Of a stretch of DNA of 64,000 bases, positions 17,746 to 25,865 are shown in pieces. Source of the DNA: Spirochaetota bacterium. Lineage in GTDB: Bacteria; Spirochaetota; Spirochaetia; Treponematales; Treponemataceae. Numbering within the stretch: position 1 is the stretch's first letter; every line of letters starts with the position of its first letter. Under the pieces are notes generated by a model. It ran no database searches and was not told the origin of the DNA. It saw nothing but the letters and a program-made list of their open reading frames with translations. Where the stretch lies: the NCBI GenBank assembly GCA_023398165.1, contig JAEWSQ010000007.1:419398-483397 (forward strand). Reading direction: 5' to 3'. Both the position numbers and the translations under genes were made by a program.

Positions 17746-19615
17746 AAGAACAGGAATTTATACAGGCAGGATATTCAGTTATTGGAACCGGAGAGAGTGA
17801 GAATAAACTGTTACATTTTTTGAAAGAACACTATCCAAGTGTCATAAAAGATAACGAAATTGACCTTAATGAACTCAAAGCTATTGCGGGTTTACCAATT
17901 GACGAAAAAGTAAACGGTTACGGCTTAAACTTTGTTGGAAGAAATTTTGCCAGAGCTAAATATGCACAAAAAACAGAAAAGGAATTACGCCTCAATACAG
18001 AATTGAGCAAAAATAGTAATACTACTGAAAACCTGGTATTGAAAGGCGACAATTTAGACAGCCTGAAAATCCTTAAAAACCATTACAGCGGAAAGATTAA
18101 ATGCATCTACATAGATCCGCCTTACAATACAACAAGCGATGAGTTCGTGTATCCCGACAGGTTTGACAAAGAAGAATCTGAAATTCTAGGTTTGGTAAAT
18201 CTAAGCGAAAGTGATTATGATCGAATGGATTTTAGCTTTAAAACAAAAAAGAGCCACAACGGCTGGCTTGCGTTTATGTACCCTCGTTTATTGGTTGCGA
18301 GGGATTTACTGAGTAAAGATGGTGTAATATTTATAAGTATTGATGACAATGAGCAGGCAAATCTAAGACTCCTATGTGATGATGTTTTTGGGGAGGAAAA
18401 TTTTGTAGGAACTTTTCCTTGGAGAAAAAGAACTGCAAAAAGTGATGTACCATTTGGAGTTTCTCAAGACTATGAATGGATCTTAGTATATAATAAATAT
18501 GAGTTTAATGCGGGGCTTGATATTCAAAGAAAATATTATCAAACAGATGATTACCCAAATGATAGATGGAGACTGTCAGATTTAACAACACAAAAATTAG
18601 AAGAGGATCGTCCTAATTCAGCATTTGATTTGGTAGACCCCAAGACAGGTAAAAAATATAAATATAATCCTAAAAGACTTTGGGCTATAACTAATGATAC
18701 CTTTCCTGAATATTACAAAAAAGGGAAAATCGTATTTCCTGATGATTATGATTTCTTAAACATTTCCATTCCAGCTTATAGGGTATTTGAAAGTGAAGAT
18801 AAAGCAAAGGCTCTAAAAAAGTATAATTCGGAAAATGCAAAAAAATCAGCATCAACTTTTTTACCAAAAGAAGTTGGAATGAGTGAAGATGGTAACAAAG
18901 AGGTTTTTGAAATATTTCAACAAAAATATTTTCTTTTCCAAAACCTACCGGGCTCATAAAACATATATTAAACATTATTAATGACAGCGAGTGTGTTATT
19001 CTCGATTTCTTCGCCGGCTCCGGTACTACAGGTGAAGCCGTGATGCAGCTTAATTCGGAGGATGGCGGCAGCCGTAAATTCATTCTATGCCAAATAGATG
19101 AACCTATAAAAAAAGACAAACCGGCGTACAAGTTCTGTATTGACAACAACCTGCCCCCCTTCATTTCCAGCATCACCATAGAACGGTTAAAACGGGCAGG
19201 AGAAAAAATAGCTTCAGAGATTGAAGCCGAAAACAGAAAACCGGACTTATTTGAGGATAAAAAGCACGTTCCCGACATCGGCTTCAAGGTTTTTGACAGT
19301 GTTATAGCTCCAAAACTGGAAGTTGATGATAAAGGACAAATTTCTATTACATATAATGACTGTAATGCGCTTAGCCGTATTTACAACATGATTTTTACTG
19401 TCGGGTTGGATGAACCATCACAAGTACCCGAAGTAGTTGTGGACAATTGCATGTATAAAATTGGCAACAATTATTACATAACCAACAGCGAAAAAGTAAC
19501 CAGCGAAGATTTTTCTAACGCCATTAAAAACGGCAAAGTATTTATTGACGGCTGGACAGCCAGCCTTAACGGCACTTTGCAGAACTATAAAGAAGAGGTG
19601 AAGATCGTATTTTAA
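17742..19615 (+). pseudogene. mod: Type III DNA methyltransferase (Mod), disrupted by a single-base frameshift
   Basis: The first frame (17742-18959, 405 codons) carries the beta-class catalytic motif IV DPPYNT (Asp125) and the variable target-recognition region. The second frame (open to 19615) carries motif I, the AdoMet-binding FFAGSGTTGEAVM, and the C-terminal domain. The join is at the A5 tract 18922-18926: one more A would give a seamless protein of about 624 residues, reading QQKIFSFPKPTGLIKHIL across the join. As sequenced, no single polypeptide contains both motifs. It may be a true inactivation, a phase-off state, or a sequencing error. The start overlaps the rhuM stop by four bases. 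Confidence 0.85.
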
Positions 19616-19661
19616 AAATGTATGGGCATGAAAGAGAATAATAGAAAATATTCCTTTTGAA

Positions 19662-19691
19662 GATCATTTTCGTAGAATCACGAAAATGATC
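19662..19691. terminator. Perfect 11-bp hairpin after mod
   Basis: GATCATTTTCG (19662-19672) pairs with CGAAAATGATC (19681-19691) around an 8-base loop, 46 bases past the mod stop. There is no T tract, so it is a structured 3' end or a bidirectional terminator candidate. Confidence 0.45.
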
Positions 19692-19699
19692 AATATAAC

Positions 19700-19795
19700 A
19701 GCTAAGTCTCCCTTTCTTCCCCTTCGCGTCTTACGTGATATTCTCAGTGCAGCTTCAGTGTAGTCAGTGGTCAAAAAGGTAATTGACCTCTTGTT
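19700..19795. repeat. Intergenic repeat of the dead-reading-frame type
   Basis: On the minus strand this stretch reads like LTTDYTEAALRISRKTRRGR in one frame, a peptide pattern I recognise from dispersed intergenic repeats that often produce spurious predicted proteins. It has no start or ribosome binding site of its own. It lies between mod and the acetyltransferase gene. Confidence 0.45.
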
Positions 19796-19826
19796 TCTTC
19801 TTTGTTTTAATAGCATGGTGAAAAAA

Positions 19827-20270
19827 ATGAACATCAAAAAAATTACCACTAACAAAAAGCAGTTCCTCGACCTGCTGCTTCTTGCAGATGAATCGGAAAC
19901 AATGATCGACAAGTATCTTGAGGACGGGGAACTCTTCGCACTGTATGACGATGATGTAAAAAGCATCTGTGTTGTTTCACAGGTGAATAACGATACCTGT
20001 GAATTAAAAAATATTGCCACGTATGAAAAGTACCAGGGAAGGGGATACGGAAGGGCTCTTGTGAGGCATATATCGGACTACTATAAAAGTGCTTATAAAA
20101 CTATGCTTGTCGGTACCGGAGATACGCCAAAAAGCATCTCTTTTTATGAGTCCTGCGGATTTTCACTGTCCCACCGGATAAAGAACTTTTTTACCGACAA
20201 CTACGATCATATCATGATAGAAGAGGGTGTTAAGCTTGTAGACATGGTGTATCTGAAAAAGGACTTGTGA
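19827..20270 (+). CDS. GNAT-family N-acetyltransferase
   Basis: This 147-residue protein transfers an acetyl group from acetyl-CoA to an amine of unknown identity. The acetyl-CoA-binding motif A is clear: IATYEKYQGRGYGRALVRHI (R/Q-x-x-G-x-G/A), followed by GDTPKSISFYESCGF, the usual motif B. Two in-frame ATGs are possible, 19815 and 19827; I chose the second because GGTG lies at a usable distance and the family fold begins soon after. It sits alone between two repeat-rich segments on the far side of the type III system and is probably part of the accessory island. No operon partner is visible. Confidence 0.82.
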   Translation: MNIKKITTNKKQFLDLLLLADESETMIDKYLEDGELFALYDDDVKSICVVSQVNNDTCELKNIATYEKYQGRGYGRALVRHISDYYKSAYKTMLVGTGDTPKSISFYESCGFSLSHRIKNFFTDNYDHIMIEEGVKLVDMVYLKKDL

Positions 20271-20584
20271 AACTGGAACACACAGAAAAAACTGGGGATA
20301 CAAATCTTTAGTCACCAAGCTATAACACTTCAGGTGAAAGTATCCTGCATATTCCAAAATCCTGACTTGTTTTCTGTGTAGTCCCTGTCACCGAAGGTTA
20401 CCGCATACTCCGTGCCGTAGTGTTTTTGTGTGATTTTGTCCTGAAAAATATAGGGATAAAAGATTAGTCTCGCATCTCATCTGCGCATTCTCTCCATTTC
20501 AAGATCTTAAGGCGCTGCAAGGATGAGGTGCAAGCTGGCGCAACACCGATGCTAATCAATGTGCCCAATATTTTTATGGGGTCT
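20271..20584. other. Intergenic stretch without a recognisable gene
   Basis: About 310 bases after the acetyltransferase hold no frame that looks coding. ACACAGAAAA near 20279 and TTTTCTGTGT near 20370 form a distant inverted pair. Nothing else is recognised; degraded mobile or repeat DNA is plausible. Confidence 0.4.
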
Positions 20585-20631
20585 TAGGGGAGGAAAAACT
20601 ATGCATCGCAAAAGTTGGTTTTCCTCCCCTA
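20585..20631. repeat. 47-bp hairpin element, copy B (inverted relative to copy A)
   Basis: TAGGGGAGGAAAA and TTTTCCTCCCCTA arms flank a loop containing GCATCGCAAAAG, the reverse complement of the loop of copy A at 13274-13320. The element is about 70 bases upstream of the rpoZ-like promoter. Its inverted orientation relative to copy A marks the outer borders of the accessory region. Confidence 0.75.
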
Positions 20632-20640
20632 GCTTTGCAA

Positions 20641-20697
20641 TCTGCGGATACTCTCTCTTCGCGGCTTTGCGCCTTTGCGTGAACTTTCTTTTCCTAT
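20641..20697. repeat. Second intergenic repeat of the dead-reading-frame type
   Basis: The minus strand reads KFTQRRKAAKREYPQIAK, a peptide pattern typical of dispersed intergenic repeats containing CGCGGCTTTGCGCCTTTGCG-like DNA. It is different from the repeat at 19700-19795. No gene is supported here. Confidence 0.45.
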
Positions 20698-20702
20698 CCC
20701 TG

Positions 20703-20732
20703 TTGACATAACAGTTATTTCTATTGTACAAT
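20703..20732 (+). promoter_or_regulatory. Sigma-70-type promoter before the omega-like gene
   Basis: Consensus TTGACA (20703-20708) and TACAAT (20727-20732) are separated by 18 bases and lie about 40 bases upstream of the start. It probably drives rpoZ and miaA. Confidence 0.75.
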
Positions 20733-20771
20733 ACCCGCCTGTAGTCTATATACATACAAGGGAGCACACTG

Positions 20772-20963
20772 ATGATATTTCCTTTGCAGGAACTTATAAA
20801 GTTTAAGGGTAACGTCTACGAAATTACCTGTGCCGCAAGCCGCCGCGCTTATCAGCTTTCCATGGTACGGGATCCCATAATAGAAGAAAATGACGGTAAG
20901 GTTGTCTCGCTTGCTGCTAAACAGCTTTTTACCAAAGAAATTGAGTACCGCATCGAACAATAG
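20772..20963 (+). CDS. rpoZ: RNA polymerase omega-subunit-like protein
   Basis: This 63-residue protein matches the short omega-type subunits of treponemes. Omega helps assemble and stabilise the beta-prime subunit of RNA polymerase. The core ITCAASRRAYQLSMVRDP followed by KVVSLAAKQLFTKEIEY has the omega helices (usual pattern: A-x-x-R-A-x-x-L, then K-P-x-x-x-A-L-x-E). It is shorter than the E. coli protein (91 residues), as is normal for this group. AGGGAG lies about nine bases before the ATG, and a strong promoter precedes it. miaA starts three bases after its stop. Confidence 0.8.
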   Translation: MIFPLQELIKFKGNVYEITCAASRRAYQLSMVRDPIIEENDGKVVSLAAKQLFTKEIEYRIEQ

Positions 20964-20965
20964 CT

Positions 20966-21946
20966 ATGAGTTTTTCCGCTGGTAACAGTACAATACCGGT
21001 GCTGGTTATCTTTGCACCGACTGCCTGCGGAAAAACGGCTGCGGTTTCCCGTCTTTTTTCAGACCTCTCTTCTTCCCCTTTCTCAAACAAGGCTGAAATT
21101 ATAAATGCAGATTCCATGCAGGTCTACAAAGGTTTTGATATTGGTACTGCAAAACCCGATTCTGAGTTTTTGTCTCATTTACCCCACCATCTTATTAATA
21201 TTGTATCTCCCAAAGAACAGTTCGGTACCGGTGAATTTGTCCGTCTTGCAGATATTGCTGCCCGTGATATCTTTAAGAGGGGGAAACTTCCGGTCGTATG
21301 CGGAGGCACTGCTTTTTATATACGGAATTTTTTATACGGCCTTCCAATAACTCCGGAAGCCGATCCGGAGGTTAGGAAAAAACTGCAGGAAAGGCTTACC
21401 TCAGAGGGTTCTGATGCTCTTAGAATGGAGCTTCAAAAAATAGACCCGGCAAGTGAATCCCGCATACTTGAAAACGATGATTACCGGATTGTCCGGGCGC
21501 TTGAAGTGTACTATTCCTCGGGCAAACCCTTAAGTTTTTTTGATCTTCCTTGCTCATTACGAAGTTCATACCGTTTTTTGATCCTTAATCTTGAACGGGA
21601 GAGGAATGAGCTCTATGAGAGAATTAATGAGCGGGTTGATCTAATGTTTTCTCAAGGTCTTACTGATGAAGTATTGAGGCTTTTGTCTTCGGGAATAATA
21701 AAAACAGATCCTGGAATGCAGGCTATAGGCTACCGGGAGTTTTTCATGACTGGTTCAAATTTTCCCTCTTTTTATACTGAATCGGATATTGAAGACGTTA
21801 AAATTCTTATAAAAAGGGACAGCCGGCATTATGCCAAGCGGCAGATAACTTTTTTTAAACCGATAAAGGAAGCCGTGAGTATATCTGCCGATAATATCAG
21901 CGGGATGGAAGCTGAAATAGCTCAATTTTTTACCCGGTTTACTTGA
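20966..21946 (+). CDS. miaA: tRNA dimethylallyltransferase
   Basis: This 326-residue enzyme adds the dimethylallyl group to A37 of tRNAs that read codons starting with U. It shows the P-loop FAPTACGKTAAV, the IINADSMQVYKGFDIGTAKP motif that binds the tRNA base, the VCGGTAFYIRNFLYGL segment, and the C-terminal IKRDSRHYAKRQITFF. All are family landmarks in the right order. The start lies two bases after the omega gene stop with no strong ribosome binding site, so translational coupling is likely. The length is normal. Confidence 0.95.
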   Translation: MSFSAGNSTIPVLVIFAPTACGKTAAVSRLFSDLSSSPFSNKAEIINADSMQVYKGFDIGTAKPDSEFLSHLPHHLINIVSPKEQFGTGEFVRLADIAARDIFKRGKLPVVCGGTAFYIRNFLYGLPITPEADPEVRKKLQERLTSEGSDALRMELQKIDPASESRILENDDYRIVRALEVYYSSGKPLSFFDLPCSLRSSYRFLILNLERERNELYERINERVDLMFSQGLTDEVLRLLSSGIIKTDPGMQAIGYREFFMTGSNFPSFYTESDIEDVKILIKRDSRHYAKRQITFFKPIKEAVSISADNISGMEAEIAQFFTRFT

Positions 21947-21971
21947 CGTAACATCATATTTCATTCATAAT
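21943..21971 (+). promoter_or_regulatory. Promoter candidate for the 29-residue ribosomal protein gene
   Basis: TTGACG (21943-21948, overlapping the miaA stop) and CATAAT (21966-21971) have ideal 17-base spacing, 32 bases before the GTG start. Confidence 0.55.
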
Positions 21972-22002
21972 ATGTCAATAGTTTGCAATAAGGAGTGCCA
22001 TT

Positions 22003-22092
22003 GTGCCCTGTGGAAAAAAAAGAAAGCGTCAGAAGATAGCTACACATAAGCGAAAAAAGATGCTCAGACGGAATCGGCATAAGAATAAATAG
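22003..22092 (+). CDS. AURKAIP1/COX24-domain small basic protein (putative ribosomal protein)
   Basis: This 29-residue gene starts with GTG and has AGGAG at 21991-21995, seven bases upstream. The product begins MPCGKKRKRQKIATHKRKK and ends RRNRHKNK. It matches the short bacterial AURKAIP1/COX24-domain proteins, relatives of mitochondrial ribosomal protein mS38, which are thought to bind the small ribosomal subunit. Nearly half its residues are Lys or Arg, as expected for an rRNA-binding peptide. It has its own promoter candidate and is followed by hairpins. It is easily missed because of its size. Confidence 0.8.
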   Translation: MPCGKKRKRQKIATHKRKKMLRRNRHKNK

Positions 22093-22166
22093 GTTCCGGC
22101 AAGGCTCTGCCGTACTTTTATTAAGGCAACGGCTCTTGGGAGTCCTCAATTTACTATGCCAGTGGA

Positions 22167-22208
22167 GACCGCGGGTTTTGTTTCAGTACAAACTGCGGTC
22201 TTTTTTTT
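22167..22208 (+). terminator. Intrinsic terminator between the small ribosomal protein gene and dxs
   Basis: GACCGC (22167-22172) pairs with GCGGTC (22195-22200), extended by GTTTTGT/ACAAAC, and is followed by eight T residues. A weaker hairpin (CGGCA/TGCCG) lies just after the small gene at about 22097-22112. Confidence 0.8.
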
Positions 22209-22272
22209 ACCATATCATCCTGGTAACATCGTATACTTATTCTTGTTTATCCTTTATTACAGGAGTTCTGTT

Positions 22273-24171
22273 ACGCAATTAGCTGATATTCATTCGCCTT
22301 CAGATATACAAGCCCTTTCTCTCTCTGAGCTCTATGACTTGTGCGCTCAAATCCGGAAAAAAATTATTGAAGTTGTGGGTAAGAACGGGGGGCATCTTTC
22401 GAGCAATCTTGGTGTTGTCGAGCTTACTGTAGCGCTCCACCGTGTTTTTAACAGTCCCAAAGATGCAATCATCTGGGATGTCAGTCATCAATGTTATACT
22501 CATAAAATTCTAACAGGCAGGTACGATTCCTTTGACAGCTTGAGGCTCTCAGGCGGAATATCAGGTTTTACAAAACACTGCGAAAGTGAACACGATTTTT
22601 TCGACTGCGGGCACTCTTCGACTTCTATATCCTCCGCTCTCGGACTTTTAACCGGAAGAAAACTGCAGAATATAGACGGCAAGGTAATTGCTGTTATAGG
22701 CGACGGTGCCTTATCCGGGGGCATGGCGCTTGAGGCTCTTTCTCATGCCGGTCAGATTGCTAAAAATCTTATAGTTGTTCTCAATGATAATCAGCTTTCC
22801 ATAGGAAAAAATACCGGTTCTCTTTCCCGTTATTTGAGCAGGCTTACCATGACTCCCCAGTATCAGTCTTTCCGGTACAACATTGACCGCTTTGTAAACT
22901 CTCTTCCTGTCGTAAATACATGGATGACCCGTTTTATTTTTCGTTTTAAAAAAGCAGTTAAAGCACTTGTGTTTACTAACAATTTATTTGTCGATCTTGG
23001 TTTTGAATATGTCGGCCCTCTTAACGGTCATAATCTTTTAGAACTGCAGAATATTTTTACCAAGGTGAAACAGCTTAACAGACCGGTTGTCGTTCATGTT
23101 GTTACCCAAAAGGGAAGGGGTTATGGTCCTGCCGAGGATGATCCGGTCAGTTTTCATGGAACAGGACCTTTTTCCTCTGCACACTGTACCTGTACATCAA
23201 AGAATGCGCTTAGTTTTACCGAAATTTTTTCGAGGGCGCTTGTGGATATTGCCGCGGTTAATCCTAAAATAGTTGCAATTACCGCTGCAATGACAAAGGG
23301 TACAGGGCTCCAGGAATTTGCAAAGCGTTATCCTTCCCGGTTTTTTGATGTCGGAATCGCCGAACAGCATGCAGTTACCTTTGCAGGGGGACTATCTGCT
23401 TCAGGTATGAAGCCTGTCGTGGCAATTTATTCCACCTTCATGCAGAGGGCTATGGATCAGCTTATTCAGGATATTTCTCTGCAGAATACTCCTGCCGTCT
23501 TTGTACTCGACCGTTCCGGTCCTGTCCCCGATGACGGAGAAACTCATCAGGGTATTTTCGACATTTCCCTTATGAGGCCTATTCCGAATCTTTCCCTTCT
23601 TGCTCCTGCTTCCGCTGCAGAACTTATTTCCAGTTTATTATGGGCAACTGACCAGAATATTCCTGTTGTTATCCGCTATCCGAAAGCCTGCTGTCCTCCC
23701 GAGATCAACGAACTGTATCTGCCTTTGGAAATCGGAAAAGGGGTTTTACTGAGGTATCATTCTTTTATTTCTGATGCCGCTCCTTCAAACTGTGAGAAAG
23801 CGAAAACTCTCATTGTCTGCACCGGAGGAATTCTACCCGAGGCTATTACCGCTTCGCGGTGCCTGTTTCAGCAGCAGAATTTCTGCGATGTATATAATCT
23901 GCGGTTTTTAAAACCGCTTAATAAAGAATACTTTACTGATTTGGTTAATCCCTATGACTACATTATTTTTGTTGAAGACGGAATACGTATAGGCGGTATA
24001 GGCACCTTTTTAGAATCGCTTTTACAGAGAGAGTATGGAAATAAAAAAACTGCAGTCTGCGGCTTTCCCGACCGTTATATTCCCCAGGGAAAGAGGCAGG
24101 ATATTCTTGATGAAGCGCATCTTTCAAGCACTCACATAATTAGAAAGATTCTGGAAATTCAGAAGAAGTAG
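22273..24171 (+). CDS. dxs: 1-deoxy-D-xylulose-5-phosphate synthase, apparent ACG start
   Basis: This thiamine-diphosphate enzyme condenses pyruvate and glyceraldehyde-3-phosphate in the first step of the MEP isoprenoid pathway. Motifs: GGHLSSNLGVVELTVALH, the ThDP motif GDGALSGGMALEALSHAG through LNDNQLSI, and the transketolase pyrimidine part FDVGIAEQHAVTFAGG and DRSGPVPDDGETHQG. The frame opens upstream at 22156, but that segment overlaps a terminator and is not Dxs-like. A good AGGAG at 22261-22265 points to ACG at 22273 (seven-base spacing), giving 632 residues, the family length. No ATG, GTG or TTG lies in frame at the right distance. folP follows by three bases. Confidence 0.93.
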   Translation, partial: TQLADIHSPSDIQALSLSELYDLCAQIRKKIIEVVGKNGGHLSSNLGVVELTVALHRVFNSPKDAIIWDVSHQCYTHKILTGRYDSFDSLRLSGGISGFTKHCESEHDFFDCGHSSTSISSALGLLTGRKLQNIDGKVIAVIGDGALSGGMALEALSHAGQIAKNLIVVLNDNQLSIGKNTGSLSRYLSRLTMTPQYQSFRYNIDRFVNSLPVVNTWMTRFIFRFKKAVKALVFTNNLFVDLGFEYVGPLNGHNLLELQNIFTKVKQLNRPVVVHVVTQKGRGYGPAEDDPVSFHGTGPFSSAHCTCTSKNALSFTEIFSRALVDIAAVNPKIVAITAAMTKGTGLQEFAKRYPSRFFDVGIAEQHAVTFAGGLSASGMKPVVAIYSTFMQRAMDQLIQDISLQNTPAVFVLDRSGPVPDDGETHQGIFDISLMRPIPNLSLLAPASAAELISSLLWATDQNIPVVIRYPKACCPPEINELYLPLEIGKGVLLRYHSFISDAAPSNCEKAKTLIVCTGGILPEAITASRCLFQQQNFCDVYNLRFLKPLNKEYFTDLVNPYDYIIFVEDGIRIGGIGTFLESLLQREYGNKKTAVCGFPDRYIPQGKRQDILDEAHLSSTHIIRKILEIQKK

Positions 24172-24174
24172 CAC

Positions 24175-25053
24175 ATGAATGGAAACGAAGTTATGAATAA
24201 AAAAGTTCCAATGCCTATATATCTGGCCTCAGGTCCCCTGTATACGGATTTACCGGCCTTTGTGATGTCCATAGTGAACATCACACCCGACTCTTTTTGG
24301 GAAGGAAGCAGATCTGTAAATGTGCATCAGTGTGCCGAAAAGGCTTTGGAATGCGCTTCCGATGGAGCTTCCATTATAGATTTGGGTGCCGAATCATCCC
24401 GCCCCGGTGCGGAGTATGTTTCAGACCAGGAACAGATAGACAGACTCATCCCCGTTATTGAAGAAATCCGCAAGCATTCTTCTGTTCCGATTTCTGTTGA
24501 TACGAGAAAGTCCTCTGTTTTAAAAGCTGCTTTAGTAAGCGGTGCGGATATTCTAAACGATATTTCAGCACTGGAAGATGATCCTCAATGCGGTTTTCTC
24601 GCTGCAGACTACAGGATTCCCGTAATTCTTATGCACAAGCGGGGTAATCCTTTAAATATGCAGAAAAACACTGTGTATACCGATGTTGTAACTGAGGTTT
24701 TCTCATATATGAAAGAGCGCTTCCTTTTTGCCCTTTCATGCGGGATTGGCGGGGATAGAATAATTGCGGATCCCGGCATCGGTTTTGGAAAAGACGCTTA
24801 TGCAAATGCCGCACTCATTAAAAACTGCGCATCGTTCTCCAACATTCTGGACTCACGAGAGCCGAATCATGTTCTTATGGGATTATCGAGAAAGACTGTT
24901 ATAGGAGACCTTACAGAACGTCCCGTTGAACAGCGTTTATGCGGAACGGTGAGTGCAAATTTGCTTGCGGTTCAAAAAGGTGCTACTATTGTTAGAGTGC
25001 ATGATACAAAAGAAACAGTAGACATGTTAAAAGTTCTGAGAGGATTAGGATGA
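24175..25053 (+). CDS. folP: Dihydropteroate synthase
   Basis: This 292-residue enzyme joins p-aminobenzoate to the pterin pyrophosphate in folate synthesis. Family signatures: VMSIVNITPDSFWEGSR (the usual N-x-T-P-D-S-F), IIDLGAESSRPGA, ISVDTRKSSV, DILNDISAL, and DPGIGFGK, followed by MGLSRKTVIG. Two in-frame ATGs exist at 24175 and 24193; the first is used here. It starts three bases after dxs and overlaps cdaA by four bases, so dxs, folP, cdaA, cdaR and acpS appear to be one transcript. Confidence 0.95.
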   Translation: MNGNEVMNKKVPMPIYLASGPLYTDLPAFVMSIVNITPDSFWEGSRSVNVHQCAEKALECASDGASIIDLGAESSRPGAEYVSDQEQIDRLIPVIEEIRKHSSVPISVDTRKSSVLKAALVSGADILNDISALEDDPQCGFLAADYRIPVILMHKRGNPLNMQKNTVYTDVVTEVFSYMKERFLFALSCGIGGDRIIADPGIGFGKDAYANAALIKNCASFSNILDSREPNHVLMGLSRKTVIGDLTERPVEQRLCGTVSANLLAVQKGATIVRVHDTKETVDMLKVLRGLG

Positions 25054-25865
25054 ATGCATTTGACAGAATTCTCGTAGTATATAACTTTGCCCGGCCTTTT
25101 CTCGATGTTCTCATTCTTGCATTTATTTTATATAAAGCATACGGAATAATTGTTAAAACCCACGGCATGCAGATAATAAGGGCTGTTATAATTACCGCAC
25201 TGGCCTATGCTGTCGCACTTCTCCTCAATCTTTCAACAGTTTTATGGCTTTTTTCAAAACTTGCACCCGGTCTTCTCATCGGTTTTGCTATTGTTTTTCA
25301 GCCCGAACTGCGTAAAATATTTTTACGTCTTGGGCAGGGCGACTGGTTTAAACTCGGCAACCGGACGAAACATACCTATGTCGATTCCGTTCTCATAGCC
25401 GCTGAAATGCTTTCCAACCAGAGAAGGGGAATGCTGGCAGTATTTATACGGAGCACCGCATTAAAAGACATTATAGATACCGGAACGAGGATTAATGCGG
25501 ATCTTTCCTCAAGTCTTTTAGTAACCATTTTTGGAAACGATACCCCGCTCCATGACGGTGCCGTACTCATTCAGGGCGGTAAAATAGCGGCAGCAGGATG
25601 TTTTCTCCCGCTGTCAGAGCAGTATGATATTAAAAAAACCTTCGGAACCCGTCACCGTGCCGCTCTGGGTCTTTCAGAGGAAACAGATGCAATTGTGCTT
25701 GTCGTTTCCGAAGAAACCGGCGCCATTTCTCTTGCCTACGATTCAAAATTGTATTACGACTTGACCATAGAACAGCTGACAAAGACTTTGGAAAATCAGC
25801 TTGAAATCACTTCAGATACTGCAACCGAGGAGGACGATGCTCATGAAAACACCGCAAGTGATTAA
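25050..25865 (+). CDS. cdaA: Membrane diadenylate cyclase CdaA
   Basis: This 271-residue protein makes cyclic di-AMP from two ATP. Three membrane helices occupy about residues 10-85. The DAC catalytic domain follows, with PLHDGAVLIQGG (the DGA motif) and GTRHRAALG (the RHR motif), both required for catalysis. The start overlaps folP by four bases (ATGA), and its C-terminus overlaps cdaR by 23 bases, consistent with tight coupling to its regulator. In many bacteria glmM follows cdaR; here acpS does. The C-terminal tail beyond about 250 is acidic. Confidence 0.95.
   Translation: MNAFDRILVVYNFARPFLDVLILAFILYKAYGIIVKTHGMQIIRAVIITALAYAVALLLNLSTVLWLFSKLAPGLLIGFAIVFQPELRKIFLRLGQGDWFKLGNRTKHTYVDSVLIAAEMLSNQRRGMLAVFIRSTALKDIIDTGTRINADLSSSLLVTIFGNDTPLHDGAVLIQGGKIAAAGCFLPLSEQYDIKKTFGTRHRAALGLSEETDAIVLVVSEETGAISLAYDSKLYYDLTIEQLTKTLENQLEITSDTATEEDDAHENTASD

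Noticed and set aside
18915..18960. Programmed -1 frameshift in mod
   Set aside because: The site lacks a canonical X-XXY-YYZ heptamer and no downstream pseudoknot is evident; a lost base is simpler, though slippage on AAA cannot be excluded.
22156..22272. N-terminal extension of Dxs from ATG 22156
   Set aside because: The extension is encoded across an intrinsic terminator and is unlike any Dxs N-terminus.
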